From Prorocentrum cordatum (taxonomy: Eukaryota > Sar > Dinophyceae > Prorocentrales > Prorocentraceae), in NCBI GenBank assembly GCA_963575745.1, contig CAUYUJ010017853.1:158404-222403 (forward strand): 64,000 nt of DNA, read 5' to 3'. The notes beneath the pieces were generated by a model. That model ran no database searches, was not told where the DNA came from, and saw only the letters and a program-made list of their open reading frames with translations. The position numbers and the translations under genes are program-made. Shown here one piece after another: positions 11,347 through 22,760 of the stretch (the stretch's first letter is position 1; each line of letters opens with the position of its first letter).

Positions 11347-11613
11347 TCAATGTTGTTCATGTTGTAGGTGTTTCCGATAACTGTGCTTTAACTGGGCGAC
11401 GTGGGCGAGCACGCTCAGCAAGTCCTCGCTCCACTCATTGAGTTTGGTCACGTCACCCGATAGCATATTCAACTTTTGAACGGCCTCAGTGGAGTTGTTT
11501 GTTTCCACCCCTTCCAGCCCTCGTCCTTCCGTCGGGCTGTATAGCTGCGGCGCTCTTCGTCGCATGCTCTGAGGCGATCGCTTGACGTTAGAATTGTGCC
11601 TGCATGTGTTCAT
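11347..11613 (-). CDS. Unassigned short frame, coiled-coil-like (possible exon)
   Basis: An 88-codon minus-strand frame in non-repetitive sequence. Its C-terminal half (from about VETNNSTEAV to the stop) has heptad-like Leu/Val spacing (QKLNMLSGDVTKLNEW, then DLLSVLAHVAQLK), suggesting a helix or short coiled coil. The N-terminal half is basic and less protein-like. No family is recognised. It could be the last exon of a gene or part of an old gag protein. No spliced-leader trace is nearby. Confidence 0.3.
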   Translation of the reverse strand: MNTCRHNSNVKRSPQSMRRRAPQLYSPTEGRGLEGVETNNSTEAVQKLNMLSGDVTKLNEWSEDLLSVLAHVAQLKHSYRKHLQHEQH

Positions 11614-12928
11614 TCATGTCGTTGAACTGTTCCTCGCGGTATTTGTTGCAGCAGATGACCGAAGTCAGAAGGACGTGCATTCAGTAGCTCACCTGTAACG
11701 TCGGGAACGCCTCATCGTCGTCAGCCGTCCTGGTGCCCAATTTGGCGCTGCGCTCGAAGAACAATATTATCCCTTCGTGATGGGCCCGCAGGGCCGTGAT
11801 AACAGAACCCGTTCGTGCTCAGGTTGCACCATGCCTTTCGGACATCAAGTGACGTCACGCGGTATTCCAGATCGTGGTTGCCACGGTCCACCTGGGTCGT
11901 TGAGGCGGCCGAGGTTGCTATCGGTACAGCTGGAACCCGCGGGGCGAATCACTGACTCCACTACTATGAAAACAGGTACTACACGTGAGCGCAAAGAACA
12001 CTTGCATCAAACAGTTGCTGCCCAGCACGAACATGCACGTCTGACATTCCCAAACCACATTGCTCACGCAATCGCATGGCCATGTTCTAACACTTGTTCC
12101 TCCTCTCCTCCTCCGCCTCATCCTCCTCCTCCCCCTCCTCCTCCACATTCTGCATTCCCTTCCTCCGTCCTCCTCCTTCCTCCCCCTTGTCCCCACGACC
12201 TGGAGCCCATCCCCCCACGGCCTGAAACACATGTCTTCATTACCCGCGATAGCGCCCGTTACTGGCCCCGCCCTCCCGCCCCCACCAGGGAACGCGAGGA
12301 AACTGCGCAGGAAGCGGCATTAAAAAGGAACCGAGGGGGAGGGAAGAAGAGGATCGGGGTGGAAAGAGGGAGAGAGGAAGGAAGAATTCCCTGAAAGGTT
12401 CCACACAGAGACAGATCGAGGTAGAGAGGGGGAGGGCAGTATACATATGTACATCTATATATACACATATCCAATCAGTGTGTTTCTACCATCTAGTAGA
12501 TATGATGTGCAATCTACGTTGTGCAATATACTCTGGGTGGGATATTAATCGAGGGGAGGGCGACCGACCTTCCGACGGAGCTTTCCCATCCCCCCCTTCC
12601 TCCACCTCGTCCTCCTCCTCCTTCCCCTACTCTGCCTTCTCCCCCGCCTCCTTCTCTTCCTCCTCCTCCTCCAACCCCTCCTCCACCCGTTCCGACAGCA
12701 CGTGCCCAAACTCCCAGCAGATCCAAGAGGGGGGCCAGAATTGCCCCATCCAGAGAATGTTGTTCGATCTGCGTCCTACAATATGTGTTGTGCAACATGT
12801 CTTGGGCAATACATGCGGTGCGCAATACATGCGATGCTCTCGACGTGGCAAGATCTGCTGTGCGAAAGCGCCGTAGGCAAAGCCTACTTGGGGACATATC
12901 TCAGGCTCCACCTGTTCTAACCTGAGGT
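11614..12928. other. No gene seen
   Basis: Mixed unique sequence with CCT-rich patches (12095-12185, 12595-12685) and short GTGCAATATAC / GCGCAATACATG repeats near 12520 and 12810. No frame has recognisable motifs. Confidence 0.4.
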
Positions 12929-13765
12929 CTGGAGAAGTAGAGCAGCGGCAGCGTCGGCGGCGGCGGCAGCGGCGGCGGCAGCGCCGCCGAGGAAAATAAT
13001 ACGATGATGACGGAAGCGAAGCCGCATGAACATCAACTTTCCAAGGCCCTCTCGGAGCTTCGAAAACTTACGTTTATGCCGCTCTCCTTCTCTTCGGAAT
13101 CTGGGAGGGGGAGGAGGAAGGGGGAGGAGGAGGAGGAGGAGGCCGAGGCCGAGGCCGGAGGGAGGAGGGGGAGGAGGAGGAGGAGGGAGGAGGAGGGGGA
13201 GGAGGAGGAGGAGGAGGCAAAGCGTAATCGGACGCGCGATCGGCGCTGGCGGCAGGGGATGCGGCGGCAGCGGCGGCGGCGGCGGCAACGTCCGCGGCGC
13301 GAGCGGCAGGGACCCGGGAGGGCCGCGGCGACCACGGCTGCAGCGGCAGGCGGCGGTGGCTGCGGCAGCGGCGCATGACGGGGTGCGCAGAGTCGCGGGG
13401 CTCCGGCGCCTCCTCCTCCTCCTCCTCCTCCTCTCCCTCCTCCGCCTCCTCCTCCTCCTCCTCCTCCTCCGCCTCCTCCTCCTCCTCCTCCTCCTCCGCC
13501 TCCTCCTCCTCCTCCTCCCCGTTCCGGCGCCTCGCGGGCCGCCCCGGGCGCGGGGCCGGGCGGGAGCGGCGGCGAGAACTCGTGCGGCACGGAGGACCAC
13601 TCCACGCGCGCCGGCAGCGAGGCCTGCTCCTCCTCGCCCCGGGAGGGGGGGGGAGGAGGGGGAGGCGCGGGCGAGGGCGAGGGCGAGGGGAGGGGATGGG
13701 CGGGAGGGGAGGGGAGGGGAGGGCGAGGGCGAGGAGGGAGGGGAGGGGAGGGGAGGGGGAGGGGC
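12929..13765. repeat. Complex of GGC, GGA, CCT and GGGGA triplet/pentamer tracts
   Basis: GGC triplets (12945-12990) give way to GGA-rich purine (13100-13215), GGC again (13260-13370), a CCT tract (13405-13520) and GGGGA/GGGCGA repeats (13640-13765). Purine-rich sequence switches strand between 13215 and 13405. Frames longer than 400 codons across this block are repeat artefacts. Confidence 0.9.
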
Positions 13766-13909
13766 GAGGCGCGGCTCGGGGGCTCGAGGGTCGCGGCTCG
13801 GGCCTCCGCGGGGAGCGAGGGCGGAGGGTCGCCAGCCGGGATCGGGCATCGAGGCTCGAGGACGGAGGCGCGAGCGCTCCGAAGGACCGAAGGTCGAGAC
13901 TCGAGAGCT

Positions 13910-13942
<33 letters not shown>
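13910..13942. repeat. (TA)n microsatellite
   Basis: About 16 TA units, ending ATATATGTCC. Confidence 0.9.
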
Positions 13943-13949
<7 letters not shown>

Positions 13950-14165
13950 CTGCAGTGCTGGGCATCGTGGGGCGCCGTCGTGGCCACGGCGCGAGGCGCC
14001 TCGAGCGCCGAGCCCGAGCGCACCTGCAGGACCGCGCCAGGAGACGTGCCCTCCGAGGGAGGGACCCGCGCACGCCGTCGAGCACAGCGCCGCCGCACGC
14101 GCCCCGCCGCCTTCGGGCTCGGTGGTCCGACGCCATCTCCGCCCGTCTCGGGGAGCCGGCGGGGA

Positions 14166-14324
14166 CTGCCCGACAACAAATGTTGTCCCAAACCAACAGC
14201 GGCCGCTGTTGGGCAGGCGGCCTTCTGTCTCGAACGGACGCAGGCCGCGGCGGCGTGGACAGCGGATCCTGCTCAAAGTGAACAAGAACTGCTGTAGGGC
14301 CTTGTACCCATTCTTTCCGTGCCC
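14166..14324 (+). repeat. Dispersed repeat D1, copy 2
   Basis: The best copy. It contains TGCCCGACAACAAATGTTGT, the palindrome CAACAGCGGCCGCTGTTG, GGGCAGGCGGCCTTCTGTC and, at the end, CATTCTTTCCGTGC. Confidence 0.85.
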
Positions 14325-14546
14325 ATTTCGGGCGTCCAGAGTACGGAAGCACAGCGTGTCGGGCGGGCCGGGAGCCCTGCTCCTCCGAACGGGCAGCCCC
14401 GCGCCGTCCAGGAGAAGAAGGAGAAGACCGACTGCCGATGGCTCCCCGCCCGGCCAGAGGCCCCTGCCACCAAGAAGACGCGCCGAACAGGACTTGCCTA
14501 CGAGACCGCTGTCCCGCGCGAAAGAGAACAAATATTGTACATACAT

Positions 14547-16417
14547 GTGTCTGTGTGCGTGTGTATGTATGTATGTATGTATGTATGTATGTATGTGTGT
14601 ATGTGTGTATGTGTGTATGTGTGTATGTGTGTATGTATGTATGTGTGTTGTGTGGGTTGTATGTTGGGTGTGGTGTGCGTTGCGTGTTGTGTGTGTGCGT
14701 TGTGTGCTGTGGTGTGCACTGCGTGTTGTGTGCGTGTGCTGTGTGTTGTGTGTTGTGTGTTGTGTGAATTGTGTGTTGTGTGTGCGAGCGTGTGTGTGTT
14801 GAGTGTGTCGTGTGTGCGTGTGTTGGGTTGTGTTATGTTGTGTGTGTTGTGTGCTGTGTGTAGTGCGTGTGTGTTGTGTGTGTTGTGTGTGTTGTGTGAT
14901 GTGTGAGGTGTGTTATACGTGTGGTGTGTTGTGTGTTGTGTGTTGTGGATTGTGTGTTGTGTGTTGTGTGCGTGTAGTGTGTTTGCTGTGTTGTGGGTCC
15001 GTTGTATGTATGGTGTGTGGATTATGTGTTGTGCCTGCGTGTGTGTTGTGTGTTGTGTGTGTTGTGTGTGTCGTGTGTTGTGTGTGTGTGTGTCGTGTGT
15101 TGTGTGTGTGATGTGCGTGGTGTGTTATGCGTTGCGTGTTGTGTGTCTTGTGTGCTGTGTGTTGTGTATTGTGTGGTTTGTGGTCTGTGCTGTGTGTGGT
15201 GTATTGTGTGTGATGCGTTGCGCGTTGTGTGTAATGTGGTGTGTGTGCAGTGTGCTGTGCGTAGCGTGTGTGCTGTGTTGTATACATGCATGCTTGTGAG
15301 AGTATGTATGTACGTCTGTATAAATGTCTTTACGTGTGTTGAGGGTGGCGTAAAGAGGAGTGTGTGTGTGTGTGTTGTGCGTAGCGTCTGTTGTGTGTTG
15401 TGTGCGTGTGTGTGTGTTGTGTGTTGTGTGCTGTGTGTAGTGTGTGTGTGTTTGTGCGTGTGTGTGTTGAGTGTGTTGTGTGTGGTGTGTGTGTTGTGTG
15501 TTGTCTGTGCTGTGTGTGATGTGTGGTGTGCGTGCGTGTGTGTTGTGTGTGGTGTTGTGTGTGGTGTTGTGTGTGGTGTTGTGTGTGGTGCTGTGTGTGG
15601 TGTCTGTGTGTGTACTATGTTGTGTTGTGTGGTGTGTGTGGTGTGTTGTGTGTGGTGTGTTGTGTGCTGTGTGTTGTGTGCTGTGTGGTGTGTGTTGTGT
15701 GGTGTGTGTTCTGCGTTGTGTGTAATGTTTGTGGTGTGCGTGCTGTGCTGTGGGTGCGTTGTGTTGTGTGTTGTGTATGTATGTATGTCTGTATGTGTGT
15801 ATGTATGTATGCATGCATGCATGCATGTATGTATGCATGTATGTATGTGTGCGTGTATGCGATTATACGTGTGTGTGTGTGTTGTGTGTATGTTGTGTGC
15901 TGTGTTGTGTGGTGTGTGATGTGTGTTGTGTGTGCTATGTGAACGTTGCCTGTGCAATGCATGCTGTGTGCTGAGTGCTGTGTGCTGTGTGTGAATTGTG
16001 TTGTGTGTTGTGTGTTGTGTTGTGTGTTGTGGTGTGCGGTCGGTGTGTGTGTGTATTTTGTGTGTTGTGTGTTTTGTGTTGCGTGTTGTGTGTGGTGCGA
16101 TGTGTGTTGTGCGTTGTAGGCAGTGTGTTGTGTATTGTGTTGACTGGTGTGTGTTTGTGTGTGGTGTGTTGTGGGTTGTGGGTTGTGTGTTGTGTGTTGT
16201 CTGGGTGTGTGGGTGTCTGGGTGTGTGGGTGTGTGTAGGTGTGTGGGTGTGTGGGTGCGGGTGTGCGTGTTCGTGTGCGTGTGCGCGTGAGCGTGCGCGT
16301 GCACGCGCGTGCGCGTGCGCGTGTGGGTGGGTGTGGGTGTGGGTGTGGGTGTGGGTGTGGGTGTGGGTGTTGGTGTGGGTGGAGTGTGTGGGTGGTTGTG
16401 TGTGGTGTGTGTGTTTG

Positions 16418-16448
<31 letters not shown>

Positions 16449-16460
16449 TTGTGCGTGTGC
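14547..16460. repeat. 1.9-kb TG-rich tract
   Basis: GTGTTGTG, GTGTGCGT and GTATGTAT variants form an almost continuous TG/GTT tract, broken by a short less-regular piece at about 15285-15360 and ending in (TA)n (16418-16438) and GTGGGT hexamers. Strings of Cys/Val (+) or Thr/His (-) in all frames are artefacts. Confidence 0.95.
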
Positions 16461-17640
16461 CAGTGGGGCCTTTGGTGGAGCTCCCTATGGGACCACGAAG
16501 CGCAGTACTGGGTGCGGGGGGCAAGGGGCACTGATAGGAGGAGGAAGGGCAGGAGGAAGGAGAGGAGACGAGAGGAGATGAGACGCGAGGCGCGTCTCTC
16601 TCCGAAGCGAGAACCGCACACCACAGGATGGTCGGGAGCAATCGGGAGCGAGGCGGTGCCGCAGCTCGCTCCGCGGCCTCAGCGTAAGCCTCCCCGGGCC
16701 GTCGGCTGACGTTCGCGGAGGCCTCTACGAACCCCTCGTTGCGTCCACAGAGAGCCCCGTCCGCGGCCCCGCGCTCGAGCCCAGCACGTGCGCAGATGGC
16801 GAGGCGCGGCCGCAGCTCGCTCCGCGGACCGCCTGGGCGCCGTTCAGGCTCTGTCTCGAGGCCCGAGTCCTCGGAGAGCCCTCCAAGCACGCCTGGGGAA
16901 AGGGACCAGATTCGCAGAGGGCATCTACATGCCACCACCGTGCCAAGGCAGGGCCATCCTGGGCCCCAGGATGGTGTCATACGCCCTCCTGGCCGAGGCC
17001 AAGAGGGTCTACACACCATCCTGGAGCCCAGGATGGCCCTGGCCTGGCACGGTGGTGGTGTATAGATGCCTTCGTCGGACCAGAAGCCCCACGAAGCCAG
17101 GACAAGGCAGCCTATCGGGCCTCCATGCGTCCACAGACGCAGTCCAGGGCAACGAACAAGCAAGACCATGGCATTCTTGCCAGGGAGTCTTTCATTTCAG
17201 CAGTCCCCCAACAGTGCCTGGGCGCAGGACCAAGATTTGAGGGGAAGCGAGGCGAACCTTCAAATCTTGCACATATATATATATATATATATATATATAG
17301 GAGAGAGCGAGATATCACGTGTAGATGTGTGTAAATGTACAATCTATGACTCTGCATATGTATATATATATATATATAATGGAAAATTGGAGGCAGAGGG
17401 AGGTGCCCCAAACACTCGCCAACACATGTATTTCGACCAGTCGTCGAGCCCATGGCCCTAGTGGGCGAGCACGGGCCACGCACTGCCGCGTCTGCGCGTA
17501 TAACAGATCGCGCGCCGGAACACGTGTCCGCACGCAGCGCTCGAACAAATGCCAGCGCACGTCCTTCCGACACAACAGCACCGTAAGCAAAGCTGGACAT
17601 GAAAAGCTGAGCCACCGTCGTGGCGACTCTGGGCAGTGAG
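16461..17640. other. No gene seen; short satellite unit and AT tracts
   Basis: A single unit of satellite S1 (GGGGCCTTTGGTGGAGCTCC then GGGACCACGAAGCGC) starts the stretch. A GGGCCATCCTGGGC / GCCCAGGATGGCCC inverted pair lies at 16950-17040, and TA tracts lie at 17272-17300 and 17358-17378. No protein is supported. Confidence 0.45.
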
Positions 17641-17678
17641 GTGTAACGCAAGTAAGCTGACCCTCTAGATGGGGTGCT

Positions 17679-18000
17679 TTAGGTACTCATTGCCTGGAAA
17701 CGTGCCGTGTAACCGCGCCGCACCTGACACATCCAATTGAAATCACCCTTGGAGGCTACTCTGGAGCACTGGTCCCTGTTGCACTCAATATGCGGTACAC
17801 CGTGCTCTGATTGATGATTGATAGATGGCTGTCGGAAAGGTTGGCCAGGCCTCTCATTATGTGGGCGGGATGGTGACGGATACCCACCCCCGCGGAGAAA
17901 GGAAGCTTGGAAAACGAATGCTGTTGACCGCTGCTGTTCCGCAATCCCCATAAACCCTGCACCCGAAGAAGCCATCACCACTACTCGACGCCACCCCGCA
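17679..18000 (-). other. Unassigned minus-strand open frames in unique sequence
   Basis: Two overlapping minus frames are open here. One contains a STVYRIL phrase reminiscent of a helix-turn-helix recognition helix in transposases, but nothing around it supports a family. Confidence 0.25.
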
Positions 18001-18007
18001 TTGTCTC

Positions 18008-18105
18008 CCTGTGTGCCGCCTTCGTCTTCCCCCCCATTTCCCATGTTTCCCCACATTTCCTGGGAGCGGCGATTTTGGTGTCTGTGTATTTCTCCCGCCC
18101 CCTAA
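18008..18105 (+). mobile_element. Dispersed element FB2, copy 2 (partial)
   Basis: Retains CGCCTTCGTCTTCCC, CCCATTTCCCATGTTT and GGTGTCTGTGTATTTCTCCC from the right half of the family. The GGGACAC half is missing. Confidence 0.6.
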
Positions 18106-18456
18106 GAACATGTCGGATTCCGCGCGGGTGTGTGGGATCAGCGCTGGTGAGTTTTTTTTATTCAGCGTTTCGACAGTGGGCGGCAAGGGGGGGGGTCTGG
18201 CTCCAGACCTCTGCTTAGTGCGACCGTTTGCAAGAGTGCGGCCTGAGGGGGAGACTCCGCCCGCTCGAAACAGGCGCCCAAAAACAGCCAAGATCTACTC
18301 CGTGGGGGAAGGAGGGACGGCTTTTGGGGGGCCCGCGCCGACCGGCAACACAAGGCATAAACAAAAAGACATCGCCTGACAGATCGCGCCCCAGGGGCGG
18401 CACCAGCAGCCGATCCGCGGAACCTGCGCCCACCTCCGAAACCTTTTGTTGCTTAG

Positions 18457-18695
18457 AGGCCTCCTGGGTGGGATCGGAGCAGATGGGGTCGGAGGATCGA
18501 GCCGCATCGCCGATGCATCGGCGATGTATCGGCGATGCATCGGCGATGCACTGGCGATGCATCGTCGACGTCGGCGAAGCATTGGCGACGTCGACCTGAA
18601 GCAAATCGGGCCCTACATCGAGCCGCATCGGCGATGCATCGACGATGCGGCGCGATCCTCCGACCCCATCTACTCCGACCGCATCTAGGAGGCCT
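18457..18695. mobile_element. MITE family M3, copy 2 (about 239 bp)
   Basis: Ends AGGCCTCCTGGG and CTAGGAGGCCT, with the GATGGGGTCGGAGGATCGAG block inside the left end and its complement on the right. The interior is GCATCGGCGATGCATCGGCG palindromes. TAGA is present at both flanks, as for copy 1. Confidence 0.85.
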
Positions 18696-18837
18696 AGAGA
18701 TACCGCCGCTCCGCTCCCCGAACCCCTCCCGGGGAGCGCTCTGACCCAGAATCTCGAGGCGGGCCCAGCGGTGGCGACGAGGGCTGCCCAGGAGGCCCAG
18801 AGACCGGCAGGCGAGGGAAGGGCACAGCGGTATAGGG

Positions 18838-19379
18838 CTTAGTGGGCCCTGGAAACGACAAAACACTTTTTTTTACCGGTTCCGTTTTGCCTTTTTTTTA
18901 CCGGTTCCGACGCCGTTTTTTGACCTGTTCCGTCGCCGTTCTTTCACCGGCTCCGGCTCCGGTTCCAATCCTGGAGCCGTCTTTGCTGCCGTTTTCGGTC
19001 GCCGTTTTTTTGCCGCTTCCATGCTCAAGGGACATTTTTCTGGGAAGCGGTGAGAAAACTGCCCTGCCGTTTCCGGGGCCCACAAAGGTCTCACAGGAGG
19101 TGGGGTGCTCCACTTCGGCGGCTCGCGGCCGCAGAGAGTCAGCTCTGATGGAGCGCTGCGAGTACAGACGGGGTCCTGAAGAAGGAACCCTTTTCGTTGG
19201 GGAGGGGCTCCGTGTTCCTTAATTGTTTCGCAGCTTGCCTTGGATTTTCCTTAGGTTATCGATACGAAATCGAAGTTCAACTTTGGGAAAATAGGGGCCT
19301 CGTCCCTTATTTAGGGTTCCTTAGGTCAACGCGGTGAAGCGGTGAGAAAACTGCCCTGCCGCTTCCGGGGCCCACAAAG
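18838..19379. mobile_element. Non-autonomous DNA transposon M4, copy 1, with 8-bp target duplication
   Basis: The element begins CTTAGTGGGCCCTGG and ends CCGGGGCCCACAAAG, an inverted pair. GTATAGGG lies immediately outside both ends (18830-18837 and 19380-19387), an exact 8-bp duplication. Inside are a complete M4-like half (to about 19089) with CCGGTTCCGACGCCGTTTTT repeats, a 240-bp middle found inverted at 41300-41470, and a second right end (19335-19379). An 8-bp duplication is typical of hAT-type elements; the superfamily is inference. Confidence 0.85.
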
Positions 19380-19522
19380 GTATAGGGGTCCCTTTTTCCT
19401 CCTCCGAGTCTTCACGCCGTGCCTCCCTCTGCGAGGCTCCTCTTCGAGGTCCACCTGGCCGCTCGGCGGCCCGGCGCTGGCCGACGCCCAGCGCGGTTCG
19501 GAGCGGCGGCAGACGGGGGTCA

Positions 19523-19712
19523 TGTCGGGCCTGTCCCCCTACCAGGGGGTATTTGCGTCGAAAAAATGAGACTACACCAGAAATACCAGGAAGGGTCGAA
19601 AAATATCCCCAAAATCGTCCCCAGGCGATTGTTGGACCATTGTTTGATTATTTTGCTGGGTATTCTTTCTCTGTCGTCGCAAATCTCCCTGTAGGGGGAC
19701 AGGCCCGACTTC
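19523..19712. mobile_element. MITE family M2, copy 2 (about 190 bp)
   Basis: Left end GTCGGGCCTGTCCCCCTAC, right end GTAGGGGGACAGGCCCGAC, with matching GTATTTGCG / CGCAAATCTC inside: about 30 bp of inverted repeat. The AT-rich interior is shared with 5449-5604. Confidence 0.8.
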
Positions 19713-19834
19713 AGACGGGGGCGCGGACGCACCCATTGGAGCACGGTGGGGCGCAACGGGGGAATGGGGGGCTCGGCCGCGGGGGGGGGGGGGGCAGAGG
19801 CGGCGCGCGCGCTTCGGAGCACCTTCAGCTCCCC

Positions 19835-20150
19835 TCCTCCTCCTCCTCCTCCTCCTCTCTCCCTCCCCCTCCTCCTCCTCCTCCTCCTCCCTCCTAACCT
19901 CCTCCTCCTCCTCCTCCTCCTCCTCCTCCTTCCCCCCTCCTCCTCCTCCCCCTCCCCTCCTCCTCCTCCTCTCCTCCTCCTCGTTCTCCTCCTCCTCTCC
20001 TCCTCCTCCTCTCTCCTCCGCTCCCCTCTGCCCCTTGTCCCCTTGTCCTTGTTGTGTCCCTCCCTCCTCCTCCTCCTCCTCCTCATCCTCCTCATCCTCC
20101 TGCTCCCCATCCTCCTGCTCCTCGTCCCCCTCCTCCTCCTCGCAAGAGCG
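19835..20150. repeat. CCT/CTC triplet tract
   Basis: About 315 bp of polypyrimidine on the plus strand, preceded by a run of G (19782-19794). Long Glu/Arg or Ser/Leu/Pro frames here are artefacts. Confidence 0.95.
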
Positions 20151-20489
20151 CCCGACCACGTCACGGATCCTGCCAGGGCAAATCCCGGGCCGAAGGCTGG
20201 TGCTCGCGCCCTCGACTGGCGCGCCCGTGCAGTGCAGTCAAGACGTGCATTAAGGACGGGCGGTAAGGACGCAAGAGCCCTGGAGGCCGAAATTGTGATT
20301 TTTTTGGGGGGGGGCAGCGGACGACCAAAGAAAACGGCAGAGGACGGGCCGCAGAGGCAATTACACGAGGGTGCCACAGAACACGCACGCGTAATCACGA
20401 TGCGCATCGCCTGCAATGGTGCAGAAAATCATCCTGGCGAATGACCCAGCCATGTGCAGTTGTGAATAGCGCGGTTGTGAATGTCCTTA

Positions 20490-20900
20490 TTGGTAGAGCC
20501 CGTTAAGGGACCACAAAAAATGCAAGGGGTGTGCCGAACCGGGTGCGGCGGCGCCATGTGGACGCATCCGCTGGGGTCTTCGGTGGAGCCCCCGCCGGGG
20601 CCACGAAAAGTGCAAGGGGTGTGCCGAAACGGGCGCGGCGGTGCCATTCGAACGCAGCCACAGTGGCCTTCGTGGAGCTCGACGTGGAGACACGAAAGGG
20701 GTGAAGTATGTGCTGAAACGGGTGCGGCGGCGCCATGCGAGCGCAGCCACTGGGGCCTTCTGTGGAACTCCATAATAGGGCCACTAAACGTGTGAGGGGT
20801 GTGCCGAAACGGGTGCGGCGGCGCCACGCGAGCGCAGCCGCTGGGGCCTTCGGTGGAACCCTCTTGTGGGGCCACGAAGCGTGTGAGGGGTGTGCCGAAA
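20490..20900 (+). repeat. Satellite S1 array, about 91-bp units, five copies
   Basis: Units carry GGGTGCGGCGGCGCCATG, CGAGCGCAGCCACTGGGGCC, TTCGGTGGAACCC and GGGGTGTGCCGAAACG, spaced about 90 bp apart. The same family lies in the opposite orientation at 58690-59560 and as short runs at 16465 and 56060-56250. Confidence 0.8.
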
Positions 20901-21030
20901 CAGAAACGTGCGGAGGGCAGAAACAGCAACGGCAGAGATGGGAAGAAAGCAGACGGAGCGGGAAGAGCTGGGAGGGACGCGGGGCGCTGTCGCTGCAGAG
21001 CGTGGACCTCGTTGGGAAAACGTGTACGCT

Positions 21031-21165
21031 GCGCAACAGCACATGTTGCCCCAAACCCACAGCGGCCGCTGGTGGGCAGGCGACCTTTTTGGTCTCCGAC
21101 GGACAACGTCCGAGTCGATGCTGGCAGCGAGTCCTGCTCAAACTGGGCCAGACACGCTGCTGGGA
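21031..21165 (+). repeat. Dispersed repeat D1, copy 3
   Basis: Contains CAACAGCACATGTTGCCCCA, ACAGCGGCCGCTGGTGGGCA and GAGTCCTGCTCAAACTGGGC. It is more diverged than copy 2. Confidence 0.7.
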
Positions 21166-21764
21166 TTAATCCATCCTTTTATCGGGCGGACGTACACCTA
21201 GGGTAAGAGCAGAGGTGGGGTTAGAGGAGAATCGCTCAATGTGCCTTCTGGGAAAAAAGGCATCGTGGACATCCAACTGGTTTCGTTCCCGAACCTTGTG
21301 ATGTCATGACAATGCACACCCTAACAATCCTACCATTGAATGAAGCAAATGTCCTCCAATGTTTGAAACATGTTCTAATAATGTCAAAGCATGTTTGTTC
21401 AACAAGTTTAGACATGTGTAAAACATGATTAAGCTGGACACCTGGAAATGATTTGGCAGCACGCTTCCTCTCCATTGATCGTCGTCCACAGCCCTAACCC
21501 CACCTCGGCACAACACCCCCTCGGCGAACCCCCGCTGTTCAGCACCCGACCTCGACGGTACTCCTCGGGACTTCGCCGGGGCCCCGCCGGCCTCGTCCAG
21601 GCACTCCTCCGCCGGCCCCGCCGCTCGCCGCGGCGCGGCCTCGAAACCGCCCGCGCCCTCCATCGGCTGCAGGGGGGGAGGCCGCTGCGGCGCGCAGGGG
21701 TGGCGGCATCCGAACCCTACCTGCCCACCAACTGCCACCCCTCCTGAAACTATGGGGTGCGGGG
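21166..21764. other. No gene seen
   Basis: Unique sequence with a low-GC middle (21290-21450) and a GC-rich right half. No recognisable frame. Confidence 0.4.
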
Positions 21765-21772
21765 GTGGGGGG

Positions 21773-22043
21773 CTTAGTGGGCCCTGGAAACGACAGGGCC
21801 ATTTTCTTACTAGTTCCGTTTGCCATTTTCTTGCGGGTTCCGACGCCGTTTTTGTTACGGGTTCCGTCGCCGTTTTTTGACCGGTTCCGTCGCCGTTTTT
21901 TCACTGGTTCCGGCTCCGGTTCCAATCCTGGAGCCGTTTTTGTTGCCGTTTCCGGTCGCCGTTTTTTGGCCGTTTCCGTTTTCAAGGGACATTTTTTGGG
22001 AAACGGTGAATTAACGGCCCTGCCGTTTCCGGGGCCCACAAAG
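21773..22043. mobile_element. Non-autonomous DNA transposon M4, copy 2, with 8-bp target duplication
   Basis: Ends CTTAGTGGGCCCTGGAAACG and the inverted CGTTTCCGGGGCCCACAAAG, about 27 bp of imperfect inverted repeat. GTGGGGGG flanks both sides exactly (21765-21772, 22044-22051), though the G-rich target makes this less decisive than copy 1. The interior is CCGGTTCCGTCGCCGTTTTT repeats as in 18838-19089. Confidence 0.85.
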
Positions 22044-22551
22044 GTGGGGGGGGGGGGGGGGGGGCCAGATTTCGCCAACTGTCCGACGGAAGCCGAACCC
22101 TACCAAGAGGCTGGGAGCAGACGTGGATGGGTTCACATGCGGAACAGCTGGAAGCCACTTGCTGGATATGCCTCGGGAGAGACAAGGAGTACCACTACCA
22201 CCAGCTAGGGGGGTGGCCGCTCCCTCCCCTCGAGCTGGCAGCACCTCCTTCCGGGAACTCTGTGGAGGCATGCCCATAAAGAGGTACCACCAGCTCGAGA
22301 GGGTGGGACAGCCACCCCACAGCTGGTGGTACAGTCGGGCTGCTGAAAGAAGAAACGCCAAATAAGGAACGAAGCCCATTCTTGGCCCTGTAAGCGCCTC
22401 CGTGCCCTGGGAGGGCAAGAGGAACAGCACTGGAGGAACCTGAGGAACACCGAGCCCCTTCCGAACCCAAACTGTCCCTTGTTTCAGCATCTTGACTGTA
22501 GTGGTACTTTTGCCTCTGGTGAAGCTTGAAGCCACTTGCTGGACACACCTT
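22044..22551. other. No gene seen; poly-G run then unique sequence
   Basis: A run of about 18 G follows the element. Within 22195-22335 the phrases ACCACCAGCT and AGCTGGTGGTAC form small inverted repeats. GAACACCGAGCCCCTTCCGA near 22440 resembles the middle part of the longer M4 element. Confidence 0.4.
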
Positions 22552-22760
22552 TGAGCAGGGACCGACCGTCCCGGTCTTCCTATAGTCCTACCACGATATG
22601 TTCTTAGAACCCAAATGCTCCAAGAACGAGAACAATGTTCTTAGAACATCAACCCGAGGTGCTAAACCAAGATTGCCCCGGCCAGAAATGTTCTGAGAAC
22701 ACTGCGTGGGAACCACAACAGGTTCTTAGAACATTCTTTGGTAGGGCTATAGGCGAGCCA
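22552..22760 (+). repeat. Dispersed repeat D2, copy 2
   Basis: GAGCAGGGACCGACCGTCCC, CTACCACGATATGTTCTTAG, a repeated AATGTTCTTAGAACA motif and TTTGGTAGGGCTATAGGCG follow the same order as 50011-50225. Confidence 0.8.

Noticed and set aside
12917-14802. Several frames of 420-490 codons
   Set aside because: They run through GGC, GGA and CCT tracts and differ only by reading register.
14991-17169. 715-codon minus-strand His/Thr-rich frame
   Set aside because: It is produced by the TG-rich tract, with no domain and no change in composition at any codon position.
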